Shown in pieces: positions 18,126 through 26,653 of a stretch of DNA of 64,000 bases. The position numbers and the translations under genes are program-made. Location: positions 33,194 through 97,193 of the forward strand of contig JAPOQK010000098.1 of the NCBI GenBank assembly GCA_026710795.1. Reading direction: 5' to 3'. The notes below the pieces were generated by a model, which made no database searches, was not told the DNA's origin, and was given only the letters and a program-made list of their open reading frames with translations. Source of the stretch: Candidatus Poribacteria bacterium (GTDB lineage: Bacteria > Poribacteria > WGA-4E > WGA-3G). Each line of letters opens with the position of its first letter. The stretch's first letter is position 1.

Positions 18126-18825
18126 GGTTAAATATCTCTGCTATCTCTTCAACTGAAAACCGACGAAATTTACGGCGTCCAGAAGTCGCATCAAGACAAC
18201 TAACTTCTATTGTATGTGGTGTTATCTCATACGGTTCCGATTCGTCTACTTCAATAGATTCAAAAGCGCGTGAGGCAAGCTGCAGGGCATCTGCTAATTC
18301 TAAACCATCTGTGAAGGTTTCATTCAGTTTTTCAGTAATAGCATCTGCTCTTCCGCCTATTACAGCGAACTTTTCGCTTTCCTCATAGGTTCCATCAAAA
18401 GTGATCTTGTAAATCTGACTTCTTGTCTCAGGGTTACTGTCCACCTCACATACAAGAAGTTCAATCTCAAGTGGCTTTACATCCCATCCTTGTGCGATTG
18501 CACTCATGTGTTGTGAGTATAGGTTTGTCAACCATTTCCCGGTAACATCTTCCCGGTAATAGGTATATCCTTTAACCTCTGCTTCACGAATACCAGCTAC
18601 TCGAAGTGCCTCATATTCTGAAACACGTCCAGTTGAAGCAAGCGCGATTCTATCGTAAATTTCAGAAATCTTGAATATTGTTCTACGTGGGTTCTCGGCT
18701 ACCATTAGAAGGCCGTTGTTGTACTCTAATACAACCACCTCCTTTGCTTGTTCAATACCCCGATCAACAAAGACCTTTTTATCTTCCCAAATTTGATCGG
18801 GTGAAACGTAATATGGCGTTGACAT
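18115..18825 (-). CDS. prcA: Proteasome alpha subunit
   Basis: A 236-residue alpha-type subunit, forming the outer rings and gate of the 20S core. It begins MSTPYYVSPDQIWEDKKVFVDRGI, the bacterial form of the N-terminal gating segment and helix H0, and continues with the proteasome fold (VVVLEYNNGLLMVAEN, RIALASTGRVSEYEALR). It has no N-terminal catalytic Thr and no propeptide, as expected for alpha. The C-terminal extension (RRKFRRFSVEEIAEIFN) is typical of bacterial PrcA. The start has GAGGGAA upstream. It lies 38 nt after prcB and overlaps pafA. Confidence 0.93.
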   Translation of the reverse strand: MSTPYYVSPDQIWEDKKVFVDRGIEQAKEVVVLEYNNGLLMVAENPRRTIFKISEIYDRIALASTGRVSEYEALRVAGIREAEVKGYTYYREDVTGKWLTNLYSQHMSAIAQGWDVKPLEIELLVCEVDSNPETRSQIYKITFDGTYEESEKFAVIGGRADAITEKLNETFTDGLELADALQLASRAFESIEVDESEPYEITPHTIEVSCLDATSGRRKFRRFSVEEIAEIFNHAS

Positions 18826-18863
18826 TGTTCCCTCAATTATAAAACTAAATGAATACAGACTTA

Positions 18864-19652
18864 CTATTGTTCTAAACGTGAGACTAATTCATGGAACATA
18901 CCTTCAACAGTTTCGTCTGAGACATCCGATACACCCTCTTCTGTGATAACTGTCAAAGTAGGAAAGATTTTCCTAATTAAATCGGGACCGCCAGTAGCGA
19001 TATCCTCATCTGCAGCATCCCAAATTGACTCTATTACAGCCTTTAATGCAAATTCTTGATTCATTTCTGGATGAAATATCTTTTTTAAGGTAGACCTTGC
19101 ATCTTTTCCACCAGAACCGATTGCATAATAGGCATCTTCCTCATATCTCCCACCAAGAACATCATATTTAAATATCCGACCCTTCCCCTGTTTTAAGTCA
19201 TAACCCGCAAATAAGGGTAGGACAATTAGACCTTGCATAGCTAAACTTATATTTGTCCTGACAAGGCTTGAAAGATAATTTGCTTGTCCATCCAAACTTA
19301 ATGAAGTTCCTTCCATTTTTTCGTAGAACTCCACTTGAACTTGGAATAGTTTTGCTGTTTCAAAACAAGGTCCAGCAACACCAGCGATTGCAATAGCAGA
19401 ATGTCTGTCAATTTTAAACACTTTCTTTATTCGTCTTTCCCCAACTTGGTATCCTTCTGTTGCTTGACGGTCACCAGCAATAATAACACCCTTATCATAT
19501 ACAAGTGCCAGAACAGTAGTTCCTTCCAAGAAATTGTGTGGAAAGTTCTCCTGCATACCGTTCAGTCGGGTCCAGTCAGCAACATGTTCAGGGGAACGAC
19601 TTTTCAGAATTTGTAGAAAATCGGTTGTTCCATAGTCATGGGGTTTGAGCAA
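18864..19652 (-). CDS. prcB: Proteasome beta subunit
   Basis: A 262-residue catalytic subunit. The propeptide runs to Gly44, and cleavage exposes Thr45 (GTTVLALVYDKGVIIAGDR); Asp61 and Lys77 sit exactly where Asp17 and Lys33 of mature proteasome beta subunits belong, so the active site is complete. The start is a TTG at 19650-19652, three bases past the pup stop. I choose it because GGAGG at 19662-19666 is 9 nt upstream and because a 44-residue propeptide fits the family; the next Met would leave only 12 residues before the cleavage site. The order pup-prcB-prcA is the one found in actinobacteria. Confidence 0.95.
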   Translation of the reverse strand: MLKPHDYGTTDFLQILKSRSPEHVADWTRLNGMQENFPHNFLEGTTVLALVYDKGVIIAGDRQATEGYQVGERRIKKVFKIDRHSAIAIAGVAGPCFETAKLFQVQVEFYEKMEGTSLSLDGQANYLSSLVRTNISLAMQGLIVLPLFAGYDLKQGKGRIFKYDVLGGRYEEDAYYAIGSGGKDARSTLKKIFHPEMNQEFALKAVIESIWDAADEDIATGGPDLIRKIFPTLTVITEEGVSDVSDETVEGMFHELVSRLEQ

Positions 19653-19654
19653 TC

Positions 19655-19852
19655 CTATTGACCTCCACGTTGGATAAAGTTTTCAACGAATTCCTCGGAA
19701 TCTTCTTCTAAAATCTCATCAATTTCATCAAGAAGAGCGTCTAAATCGTCAGTCAAATCGTCCACGTTGTCCTTAATTTCGGAATTTGGTTGGATCTCCT
19801 CATTTTCATTAATGTGGTGATCTCTGTATTCTTGCTGTTTTTCGCGTGGCAT
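19655..19852 (-). CDS. pup: Prokaryotic ubiquitin-like protein Pup
   Basis: A 65-residue, very acidic, probably disordered protein ending RGGQ, the hallmark of Pup. The middle (DDLTDDLDALLDEIDEILEE) is the amphipathic segment that binds the coiled coil of Mpa. The C-terminal residue is Gln, not Glu, so Dop must deamidate it before PafA can ligate it. It starts at ATG 19852 with AAAAGGAG upstream. It lies between dop and prcB. The two Gly codons (GGA GGT) double as the prcB ribosome-binding site. Identity rests on length, composition, C-terminus and context, which agree fully. Confidence 0.95.
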   Translation of the reverse strand: MPREKQQEYRDHHINENEEIQPNSEIKDNVDDLTDDLDALLDEIDEILEEDSEEFVENFIQRGGQ

Positions 19853-19946
19853 GTTGTACTCCTTTTAATATCAAGGTTACGGTAGTACCGTCTCCTGTAT
19901 TATCTAACATAATTCCATCGGGTAAATCTCTTTTTCAACAAGATCA

Positions 19947-21431
19947 TTAGTCATCAAAACGGATTTTGTTAACGAGTTCATCAACGCTACATGAGTTCAA
20001 TAATTCACCTATAATTGCTTGTGTGCCAAAATGTGGACGTTCCATCATTATTTTATCAAATCCTGTGGGTCCATTGAAAACAATTGAATTCCAACTTACA
20101 CTGTGAATGTTGTTTGGAAACTTTCGTAAACATGTTCCTCTAAAATATGCGCGTGTGTCTAAAGGAGGATGCTGAATTGCATGAACGACCTCCTCTTGTG
20201 ACAATATACGTTCTACATGTCCGTTCTTGAGTAACCGAGCATAAAGTCCTTTTTCAGGACGAAGGTCATGATACTGAAGATCAAGCATGCGAACGCGCGA
20301 GTCTGTCCATTTAAAACCGTGTCTATTAATATACGCATCAATCAGTTTTTTCTTAATCACCCAATCTAAATGTTGTCCCATACTCATTGGATCAGATTTC
20401 AAACTGCTTAGTACAAATTCCCATTTTTCCAATACATCTATTACTACTGGAGTTCGTTCCTCATTTGATAAGTGTTGATGTGCAAGTTCCAGATATGCTT
20501 GTTGGATTTCTATAGCAGTCCAATTCCGATCATCTTTCAGGGCAATTTTGTTTTTGCAAGATAAATCTCGTGATACAGATTTTATCACTGCTACAGGATC
20601 TTGTAAAGCAAATTGACTACCAACAACACCTTTTTCGATTAATCTCAGGATGAGAGCAGTAATTCCGACTTTCAAGTAAATGGTGAATTCAGACATATTT
20701 GAATCACCAACAATGACATGTAAACGACGATATAATTTGGAATCTGCGTGTGGTTCATCACGAGTGTTGATTATTGGACGTTCAACCATCGTGCTAAGTC
20801 CCACCTCTTTTTCAAAGAAATCTGCACGTTGCGAGATTTGGAAATCGGTATCCTCAGTTCCGTTTTCTACCCCTACCTTTCCACTACCTGTGAAAATTTG
20901 ACGTGTCACAAGAAATGGTGTTAATCCATCAACAATATCAGTGAAAGGGATTTTACGCGACATTAAATAATTTTCATGTGCTCCGTAACTATGTCCTTTA
21001 TAATCTGTATTGTTTTTGTATATTATTATCTCCTGATTATCCAATAGTAGTTGTTCAGCAGTGAGACGACTTAACTCTAAGATAAGTTCGCCTGCTTTTT
21101 CGTATTTTACCAAGTCTCGTGCGTTTGTGCATTCAGGTGTACAATATTCAGGATGTGCGTGATCAACATAGTACCTTCCACCATTTATTAAAATATCGTT
21201 AATGACACTGTTATTTGCATCATCTGAAGTAGGATTTTCACCTTCAACCGTAAAACCCCGTGCATCCATCAATGGACTTTCTTGTGCATAGTCCCACAAA
21301 ATTGTTGGAATATTACGGTTATTATAGGCATTTACAACCAGTGTTGATGCTGCTACAAGATCTTGTTCTCGTGCATTTTTGACTGAGATGCCGAACTCAG
21401 TTTCGGTGCCGATAATTGTTGGTGCTGTCAT
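19947..21431 (-). CDS. dop: Pup deamidase/depupylase Dop
   Basis: A 494-residue paralogue of PafA that deamidates the Pup C-terminal Gln and removes Pup from proteins. It begins IIGTETEFGISV and has the Dop-specific sequence LWDYAQESPLMDARGF followed by the extra Dop loop (about residues 60-80), then NGGRYYVDHAHPEYCTPEC with the catalytic Asp90. The shared core motif RRLHVIVGDSNMSEFT is also present. The loop and the YVDHAHPEY form separate it from the ligase. The start ATG has only a weak ribosome-binding site. It lies 42 nt downstream of mpa and 94 nt upstream of pup. Confidence 0.94.
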   Translation of the reverse strand: MTAPTIIGTETEFGISVKNAREQDLVAASTLVVNAYNNRNIPTILWDYAQESPLMDARGFTVEGENPTSDDANNSVINDILINGGRYYVDHAHPEYCTPECTNARDLVKYEKAGELILELSRLTAEQLLLDNQEIIIYKNNTDYKGHSYGAHENYLMSRKIPFTDIVDGLTPFLVTRQIFTGSGKVGVENGTEDTDFQISQRADFFEKEVGLSTMVERPIINTRDEPHADSKLYRRLHVIVGDSNMSEFTIYLKVGITALILRLIEKGVVGSQFALQDPVAVIKSVSRDLSCKNKIALKDDRNWTAIEIQQAYLELAHQHLSNEERTPVVIDVLEKWEFVLSSLKSDPMSMGQHLDWVIKKKLIDAYINRHGFKWTDSRVRMLDLQYHDLRPEKGLYARLLKNGHVERILSQEEVVHAIQHPPLDTRAYFRGTCLRKFPNNIHSVSWNSIVFNGPTGFDKIMMERPHFGTQAIIGELLNSCSVDELVNKIRFDD

Positions 21432-21473
21432 TATTTACTTTCGATAGATAATAAATTTAGTGGAATTTCATTC

Positions 21474-23270
21474 TTAGAGATATGTTCCACCCTTGCTAAT
21501 TCGCATTTCTGGATTCCTACGTGTCTCAGGTTCATTAATCAAGGCTCGGATATTAACGATTTTTTCGCCTTTCCTACCGGAAATTTTTGCCCAATCATCT
21601 GGATTAGTTGTATTTGGAAGATCTTCGTTTTCCCGATATTCTTCACGTATAGCTGTTACAAGATCATCAAGCGAAATACCCTTATCCTTTCCTTCAGAAC
21701 TGATTAGCCGCTTTATCGCCATCTTCTTTGCTCTTGAAACGATGTTCTTAATCATTGCGCCACTAACGAAATCTTTGAAAAAGAGGGTCTCGCGTTCACC
21801 CCGCGTGTAAGTCACTTCTATGAAACGGTTTTCTTCGGTAGTAGCATACATCGCTTGAACAGCTTCAGATATAAGGTGTTCTGTTACATCTTTTGTATTA
21901 CCATCAAAATTTTCCATTTCTGTCTTGGCGAACGGTAAGTCAGGAGTTAGATAGATAGCAAAGATATCCTTGGCACCATCAATATTAGGACGATCTATTT
22001 TAATCTTCACATCAAGTCTACCGGGTCTCAGCACGGCAGGATCCAGAAGGTCTTGTCTATTGCTTGCACCGATAACAATAACATCTCTTAAGTCTTCAAC
22101 GCCATCAAGCATTGAAAGGAACTGTGGTACAAGTGTAGACTCCATGTCTGATGATATTCCCATACCACGCGACCTAAAAAGAGAATCCATTTCATCAAAG
22201 AAAATGACAACAGGGAAACCTTCTTTTGATTTATCCCGTGCTTTTTGAAAAACTTCTCTTATCTTTCGCTCTGTTTCCCCAACATATTTATTGAGAAGTT
22301 CAGGTCCCTTAATATTTATGAAATATCCTTTAACATCATCCCTATCGTTCTGTTGACGCATCCGTTCGGCTAAGCAATTGGCAACTGCTCGTGCAATTAA
22401 TGTCTTTCCACATCCTGGTGGTCCATACAGTAACACACCTTTTGGCGGTGTAAGATCAAATTCACGATATTCATCTGGATACAGATATGGCATCTCAATA
22501 GCATCTCGAATTGCTTCAATCTGTGTGTCCAGTCCACCAATGTCAGTGTAATTTATATCCGGTACTTCTTCAAGCAGTAAGTCATCCAGTTCACGTTTTG
22601 GAAGTTTTTCAAGAAGCATTCCACTGGTATGATTTAGCAAAACAGGGTCACCTATTTTTAAGGTTTCATTTTTTAACGCATCTGAGATACGTACAACCTG
22701 TTCTTCATCTGTCCGAAGACTAACAACCGCACGATCAGTTTCCAGAACTTCTTTAATCTTAACAATATCACCGTGTTTTTCTGGAGGTTTAATCGCAACG
22801 ACATTTAAGCCACTATTGACTATGACTTCTTGTCCAACATGAATTTGGTTGGGATTTATTGAGGGATCGTGATTGACACGCCACTTTTTTCCACCGATGT
22901 CAACATCAATTGTGTTGTCATCATTTACACCGAGAAAAATGCCGTAGTTATTTGGAGGCGCGCTGAGCTGCTTGACCTTTTCTTTTAATAGTTCAAGTTT
23001 TTCTTTAGCTTCTTGAAGCGTATTTCTAAGTTTTCGATTTTGACGGTGCGACTGCATAAGTTCACGTGTCATTTCGTAAAGACGCGCATCAACATCATCA
23101 TTAGGGGCAGTACTGAGTTGCCTTCGCAAATCGCTGACTTCGTTCTCAAGCATCTCTATCTGCCAATTCAACTCACGAATCCGTTGAGGATAATTTGCTT
23201 GATCCGATGCAGTTTCATCAATATCAGAATTTTTCAGTAACTCGGATGAGGTATCTCTTTTGCTAGCCAT
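21474..23270 (-). CDS. mpa: Proteasome-associated AAA ATPase (Mpa/ARC)
   Basis: A 598-residue hexameric unfoldase that feeds pupylated proteins to the 20S core. Layout: an N-terminal coiled coil at about 28-103 that captures Pup, tandem OB domains at about 105-230, then one AAA module with Walker A GPPGCGKT (283-290), Walker B VVIFFDEMDSLF and SRH residues SNRQDLLDPAVLRPGR. It ends GGTYL; the penultimate Tyr is the gate-opening feature of Mpa. I prefer ATG 23270 (MASKRD) over a GTG five codons earlier, since neither has a strong ribosome-binding site and ATG is the commoner choice. It is the first gene of the locus, behind a likely promoter. Confidence 0.94.
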   Translation of the reverse strand: MASKRDTSSELLKNSDIDETASDQANYPQRIRELNWQIEMLENEVSDLRRQLSTAPNDDVDARLYEMTRELMQSHRQNRKLRNTLQEAKEKLELLKEKVKQLSAPPNNYGIFLGVNDDNTIDVDIGGKKWRVNHDPSINPNQIHVGQEVIVNSGLNVVAIKPPEKHGDIVKIKEVLETDRAVVSLRTDEEQVVRISDALKNETLKIGDPVLLNHTSGMLLEKLPKRELDDLLLEEVPDINYTDIGGLDTQIEAIRDAIEMPYLYPDEYREFDLTPPKGVLLYGPPGCGKTLIARAVANCLAERMRQQNDRDDVKGYFINIKGPELLNKYVGETERKIREVFQKARDKSKEGFPVVIFFDEMDSLFRSRGMGISSDMESTLVPQFLSMLDGVEDLRDVIVIGASNRQDLLDPAVLRPGRLDVKIKIDRPNIDGAKDIFAIYLTPDLPFAKTEMENFDGNTKDVTEHLISEAVQAMYATTEENRFIEVTYTRGERETLFFKDFVSGAMIKNIVSRAKKMAIKRLISSEGKDKGISLDDLVTAIREEYRENEDLPNTTNPDDWAKISGRKGEKIVNIRALINEPETRRNPEMRISKGGTYL

Positions 23271-23312
23271 ACAATATATTCTCACTTTCCATTGAAAAGA
23301 TTGATGGTATGG

Positions 23313-23344
23313 TAGAATGTTGATAGGTTTGATGTACCAACATT
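23313..23344 (-). promoter_or_regulatory. 5'-leader hairpin of the mpa-dop-pup transcript
   Basis: Complementary arms AATGTTGATA-type (about 23315-23325) and TACCAACATT (23335-23344) can form a 10-bp stem with one G-U pair and a loop of about 9-10 nt. It falls within a few bases of the start point predicted from the adjacent promoter, so it could stabilise the 5' end of the mRNA or act as an operator. Confidence 0.45.
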
Positions 23345-23354
23345 AGTGCCTAAA

Positions 23355-23383
23355 AGTATAACATGTTCAAATATATACATCAA
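23355..23383 (-). promoter_or_regulatory. Predicted sigma70-type promoter of the Pup-proteasome operon
   Basis: On the minus strand, TTGATG (23378-23383) and TATACT (23355-23360) are separated by 17 nt, and TG precedes the -10 box by one base (extended -10). The predicted start near 23348 leaves a leader of about 80 nt before the mpa ATG. It is the only convincing promoter in the 176-bp gap between recA and mpa. Confidence 0.62.
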
Positions 23384-23461
23384 GAAAAAACATTATTGTG
23401 TGGTATATTTCCACTTACAAATAGGATTTCAATATTACTTGATATTGATTGATCAAAAAAC

Positions 23462-24613
23462 CTAAATGTCATCATCGTCAATACTTGTGGTAGCAGACGT
23501 ATCCTCAAATCCAGTGTCAACTTCTTCTTCACCTTCTTCACTTGGAATTGATCCTGCAACAGAGTCTAAAAGTGAACCGATGTTTTCTCGGATTTTTCTG
23601 TCAAGTTCAGCAGTAACTTCTGGATTCTCCTCCAAATATGTTTTTACATTATTTCTACCTTGACCAATTCTTTCATTATTATATGAGAACCATGATCCTC
23701 TTTTCTCTATGAATCCAGCCTCAACAGCAATATCTAATAGGGTGCCTTCTTTAGAGATACCTTTACCAAAAGTTACATCAAATTCGGCTTCTCTGAAAGG
23801 TGGTGCGACCTTATTTTTTACAACCTTTATACGGACTCTGTTACCGAGTACGTCTGTCCCTTCTTTAATTTGTGTAGAACGACGAATTTCTAATCGGACA
23901 GATGCGTGAAACTTCAAGGCAAGACCACCCGGTGTAGTATCTGGATTACCAAACATCACACCAATTTTTTGTCGGATTTGATTTGTGAAAATAACACATG
24001 TCTTCGATTTATTCGTTACTCCCGACAACTTTCTTAATGCCTTAGACATCAAACGAGGTAGTAAGCCTACATGTGCATCACCCATTTCACCTTCGATCTC
24101 TGCTTGTGGCGTTAATGCAGCAACCGAGTCAATGATAACAACATCTATGGCACCGCTACGGATAAGGGTTTCAACGATTTCTAATGCTTGTTCACCTGCA
24201 TCTGGCTGTGAGATTAACAGATTTTCAAGATTGACACCTATATTTCGTGCATAAGTTGTATCCAATGCATGCTCAACATCAATAAAAGCTGCGATTCCAC
24301 CCATTTTCTGTGCTTCAGCAACGATGTGGAGTGCCAAAGTGGTTTTTCCCGTGCCTTCATGCCCAAATACTTCAATTATTCTTCCACGCGGTACTCCGCC
24401 AACCCCCAAAGCCAAATCAAGAGATAGAGCACCTGTAGGAATTGCTTCCACAGGAACAACTTCATTATCAGTAAGCCGCATAATCGCGCCTTTACCATAA
24501 GCACGTTCTACTTGAGAGATGGCTTGGTCTACTGCTTTCTTTTTCTCTGCAGTTATTTGTGGTTCTTCTGAATTCAAATTTTCTTCCGACTTTTTTTGTT
24601 CGTCATTTGCCAT
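23462..24613 (-). CDS. recA: Recombinase RecA
   Basis: A 383-residue RecA, the strand-exchange ATPase of homologous recombination and SOS induction. Walker A is GHEGTGKTT (84-92), a variant of the usual GPESSGKTT. Walker B-type [12 protein letters not shown], the L1 region ([22 protein letters not shown], given here as positions about 165-185) and the L2 segment [14 protein letters not shown] are intact. The C-terminus is acidic ([13 protein letters not shown]), as in most RecA proteins. The start has AGGAGAT 9 nt upstream, inside thpR, which it overlaps by 11 nt. I saw no convincing LexA box near it or at the operon head. Confidence 0.97.
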   Translation of the reverse strand: MANDEQKKSEENLNSEEPQITAEKKKAVDQAISQVERAYGKGAIMRLTDNEVVPVEAIPTGALSLDLALGVGGVPRGRIIEVFGHEGTGKTTLALHIVAEAQKMGGIAAFIDVEHALDTTYARNIGVNLENLLISQPDAGEQALEIVETLIRSGAIDVVIIDSVAALTPQAEIEGEMGDAHVGLLPRLMSKALRKLSGVTNKSKTCVIFTNQIRQKIGVMFGNPDTTPGGLALKFHASVRLEIRRSTQIKEGTDVLGNRVRIKVVKNKVAPPFREAEFDVTFGKGISKEGTLLDIAVEAGFIEKRGSWFSYNNERIGQGRNNVKTYLEENPEVTAELDRKIRENIGSLLDSVAGSIPSEEGEEEVDTGFEDTSATTSIDDDDI

Positions 24614-25196
24614 TATGTACTATCTCCTGTCCAATAGAATATTTGTTTAACGGTGTATAGACAGCACCATCAGGATGCAATTCACTTCTAATGAGTGTAA
24701 TTTTATCAACAGTATGCAATGTTCCGTCAACGATTTTGTAATTCTCAAATAATCTTGAAAATGGTTTCAAATTTATAGGTCTTTTCAACCGTGCAAGCGT
24801 AAAGTGTGGGTGAAATCGATCTTCTTTAGAAAAATTTATCTTGTGTAGTTCACTATTTATTGTATTTGCAAGTGATGTTGTTGGTAAAGCACCCCGGTTT
24901 AAGCCAACCCACAATACTCGTGGTCGCACAAAATTTGGAAATGCACCTATTCCACCAATTTCTATAGGAAATGGTTCATTCCCTTTAGCGACTTTTTCTA
25001 ATGCAGATCTGATTTTATCCACGTTACGGTCTTCTACATCTCCAAGAAACTTCAATGTAATATGATAATTCCCAATCTTCGTCCACGAGGCAAAGCCAAT
25101 TTTTGAACGTATTTGTGCTTGCACCTCACCTAATATCTCCTGAATTCTATTAGGTATCTCAATAGCGACAAAACACCTTATAGTATTTGATTTCAT
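24603..25196 (-). CDS. thpR: RNA 2',3'-cyclic phosphodiesterase ThpR
   Basis: A 197-residue 2H phosphoesterase. The paired catalytic motifs are HITL at 45-48 and HFTL at 131-134, with the family start [10 protein letters not shown] and the strand IGGIGAFPN. It opens 2',3'-cyclic phosphates to 2'-phosphates in vitro; its cell role is unclear. The gene sits between pgsA and recA and its end overlaps recA by 11 nt. A thpR (ligT/2'-5' RNA ligase)-recA neighbourhood of this kind is found in several bacteria, often with pgsA and cinA; no cinA is seen here. Confidence 0.92.
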   Translation of the reverse strand: MKSNTIRCFVAIEIPNRIQEILGEVQAQIRSKIGFASWTKIGNYHITLKFLGDVEDRNVDKIRSALEKVAKGNEPFPIEIGGIGAFPNFVRPRVLWVGLNRGALPTTSLANTINSELHKINFSKEDRFHPHFTLARLKRPINLKPFSRLFENYKIVDGTLHTVDKITLIRSELHPDGAVYTPLNKYSIGQEIVHNGK

Positions 25197-25235
25197 TTAA
25201 TTTTTACCTCAAGTATGATTTATCGCGTTCGTGTT

Positions 25236-25823
25236 CTATACCGATAATGTCTTCAGGTTTCCATACAATATCTCTATACCTGAGACAACAGTCAATACTA
25301 AAGGTAGGTACATCATAAAATATATCGGTCCATTGTGATGTATTACAAATTCGGAAATACCATTTAAACTAAGTAGGACTAAACCAATAATTATGACAAT
25401 AAGTTGAGCTGCGGTTTTATATTTTCCCCATCGATTTGCTGATATTACCTCTCCATGCATGGCAACAAATAATACACGAAAGACGGTAATTATTAATTCT
25501 CGTCCAAGTATAACTAATACCATCCAGATAGGGATTAGACCGACACCCTCAGCTAGATTTTCGTGTTGAAAAAGGTAAAAGCATATTAATGCCGCGGCAA
25601 CTAAAATTTTGTCAACTACCGAATCAATGAAGCTCCCAAAACTGGTAGTGCCTCGTTTCCGGGCAATCTTACCGTCGTAATAATCTGTTATACCAGCTAA
25701 ACTAAAAAAAACAGCCGCTGGTATCATCAATTTAGCACGAAAACATAAAAAAAACGGTAGTGTTAACAATAACCGGGAAAAAGTAAGGAGATTCGCCAGT
25801 CGTAATATGTCAGGAAATTTCAT
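25236..25823 (-). CDS. pgsA: CDP-diacylglycerol-glycerol-3-phosphate 3-phosphatidyltransferase
   Basis: A 195-residue membrane enzyme that makes phosphatidylglycerophosphate, the precursor of PG and cardiolipin. The CDP-alcohol phosphotransferase motif is complete: TDYYDGKIARKRG...GSFIDSVVD, with the four Asp residues at 47, 50, 67 and 71. Five or so hydrophobic spans surround it (LLLTLPFFLCF, KILVAAALICFYLF, LIPIWMVLVILGREL, AAQLIVIIIGLVLL, FMMYLPLVLTVV). I prefer ATG 25823, which starts just after the lolA-like stop, to a TTG eight codons upstream. It is co-transcribed with its neighbours. Confidence 0.9.
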   Translation of the reverse strand: MKFPDILRLANLLTFSRLLLTLPFFLCFRAKLMIPAAVFFSLAGITDYYDGKIARKRGTTSFGSFIDSVVDKILVAAALICFYLFQHENLAEGVGLIPIWMVLVILGRELIITVFRVLFVAMHGEVISANRWGKYKTAAQLIVIIIGLVLLSLNGISEFVIHHNGPIYFMMYLPLVLTVVSGIEILYGNLKTLSV

Positions 25824-25827
25824 ATAA

Positions 25828-26571
25828 TTAATTTTCTGAAAGATCAATTATCTCGGCATCTTTAGGAATAACAAATTTGAAAACGTCATTAGGCAACTTC
25901 TTATCTCGTACTATATTTGACAACTTCATAACAACATTTCGACGACTTCCATCTTCATATACAGTCACGTATCCAAATTGAACGGGAAACCATTCACTTT
26001 TATTAACCCATATTTCAAGTATCTCCTTAACACCTCCACCCTCCTGATTTCTTTGTATATCATCACCTTTATTGTTTTGATTCGCAGATCTGTTTAACAG
26101 ATTTTGCTTTGGAGTCAAATGTATTTGATATATACCTTTTTTATTCGCTGCTTCATCAGGCACTAATTTCATATTCCAGTTGCTTGATAAATCCTCCAAA
26201 GATGCCCCCGTTCCCGGTAGGATTTCTTGTCTTTGTTGGTTTGGCAACTTCTGTTTATTGACTTCATTTAGGAGTGGTGTGTAAGACCATACAAACTCAC
26301 CATCTAATACGATTGTTTTCACAACCTTATTTAAATCTTTTGGTGAGACATATTCCATGTTTAGCAGGTTAGGTTTTCCGAATGTAAATCTACCCCGACT
26401 TAAACTTTTTCTGGTTTTATATAGTGTCGTTTCCTCAAAATCTGCACTGAAGTTACTACACTTACCGTATGCAGTTTTGAAATTCTGGAATACCTCATCT
26501 ACCGTATAGGAATACCCAATATTCACAAAACATAGACAAAGCAACACTAAACTGAAATATACGCGTTTCAA
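25828..26571 (-). CDS. LolA-like outer-membrane lipoprotein carrier protein
   Basis: A 247-residue periplasmic protein with a signal peptide (MKRVYFSLVLLCLCFVNIGYS). The mature part has the LolA pattern: a helical start (VDEVFQNFKTAYGKCSNFSADFEE), a run of beta strands (SRGRFTFGKPNLLNMEY), and VVKTIVLDGEFVWSYTPLLNEVNKQ, matching the segment in LolA that reads as the lid region. It would shuttle lipoproteins from the inner to the outer membrane. It starts at TTG 26571 with GGGAG 7 nt upstream. It heads the lolA-pgsA-thpR-recA run, behind a good promoter. I leave out a gene symbol because LolA and related single-domain carriers are hard to separate. Confidence 0.8.
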   Translation of the reverse strand: MKRVYFSLVLLCLCFVNIGYSYTVDEVFQNFKTAYGKCSNFSADFEETTLYKTRKSLSRGRFTFGKPNLLNMEYVSPKDLNKVVKTIVLDGEFVWSYTPLLNEVNKQKLPNQQRQEILPGTGASLEDLSSNWNMKLVPDEAANKKGIYQIHLTPKQNLLNRSANQNNKGDDIQRNQEGGGVKEILEIWVNKSEWFPVQFGYVTVYEDGSRRNVVMKLSNIVRDKKLPNDVFKFVIPKDAEIIDLSEN

Positions 26572-26624
26572 GTTATTTCTCCCTAATTCATAAGGTCAGT
26601 GACGGATATTTCTAATGTGAATAT

Positions 26625-26653
26625 AGTGTATCATACCATGAATTACATGTCAA
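26625..26653 (-). promoter_or_regulatory. Predicted promoter of the lolA-pgsA-thpR-recA run
   Basis: A perfect TTGACA (26648-26653) and TACACT (26625-26630) are 17 nt apart on the minus strand. The -35 box lies in the last codons of the upstream hypothetical gene. The predicted start is about 50 nt ahead of the lolA-like start codon. Confidence 0.65.

Noticed and set aside
25197..25240. LexA box in front of thpR-recA
   Set aside because: A GAACACGAAC-type sequence occurs but is a direct, not inverted, arrangement and lies at the end of pgsA.
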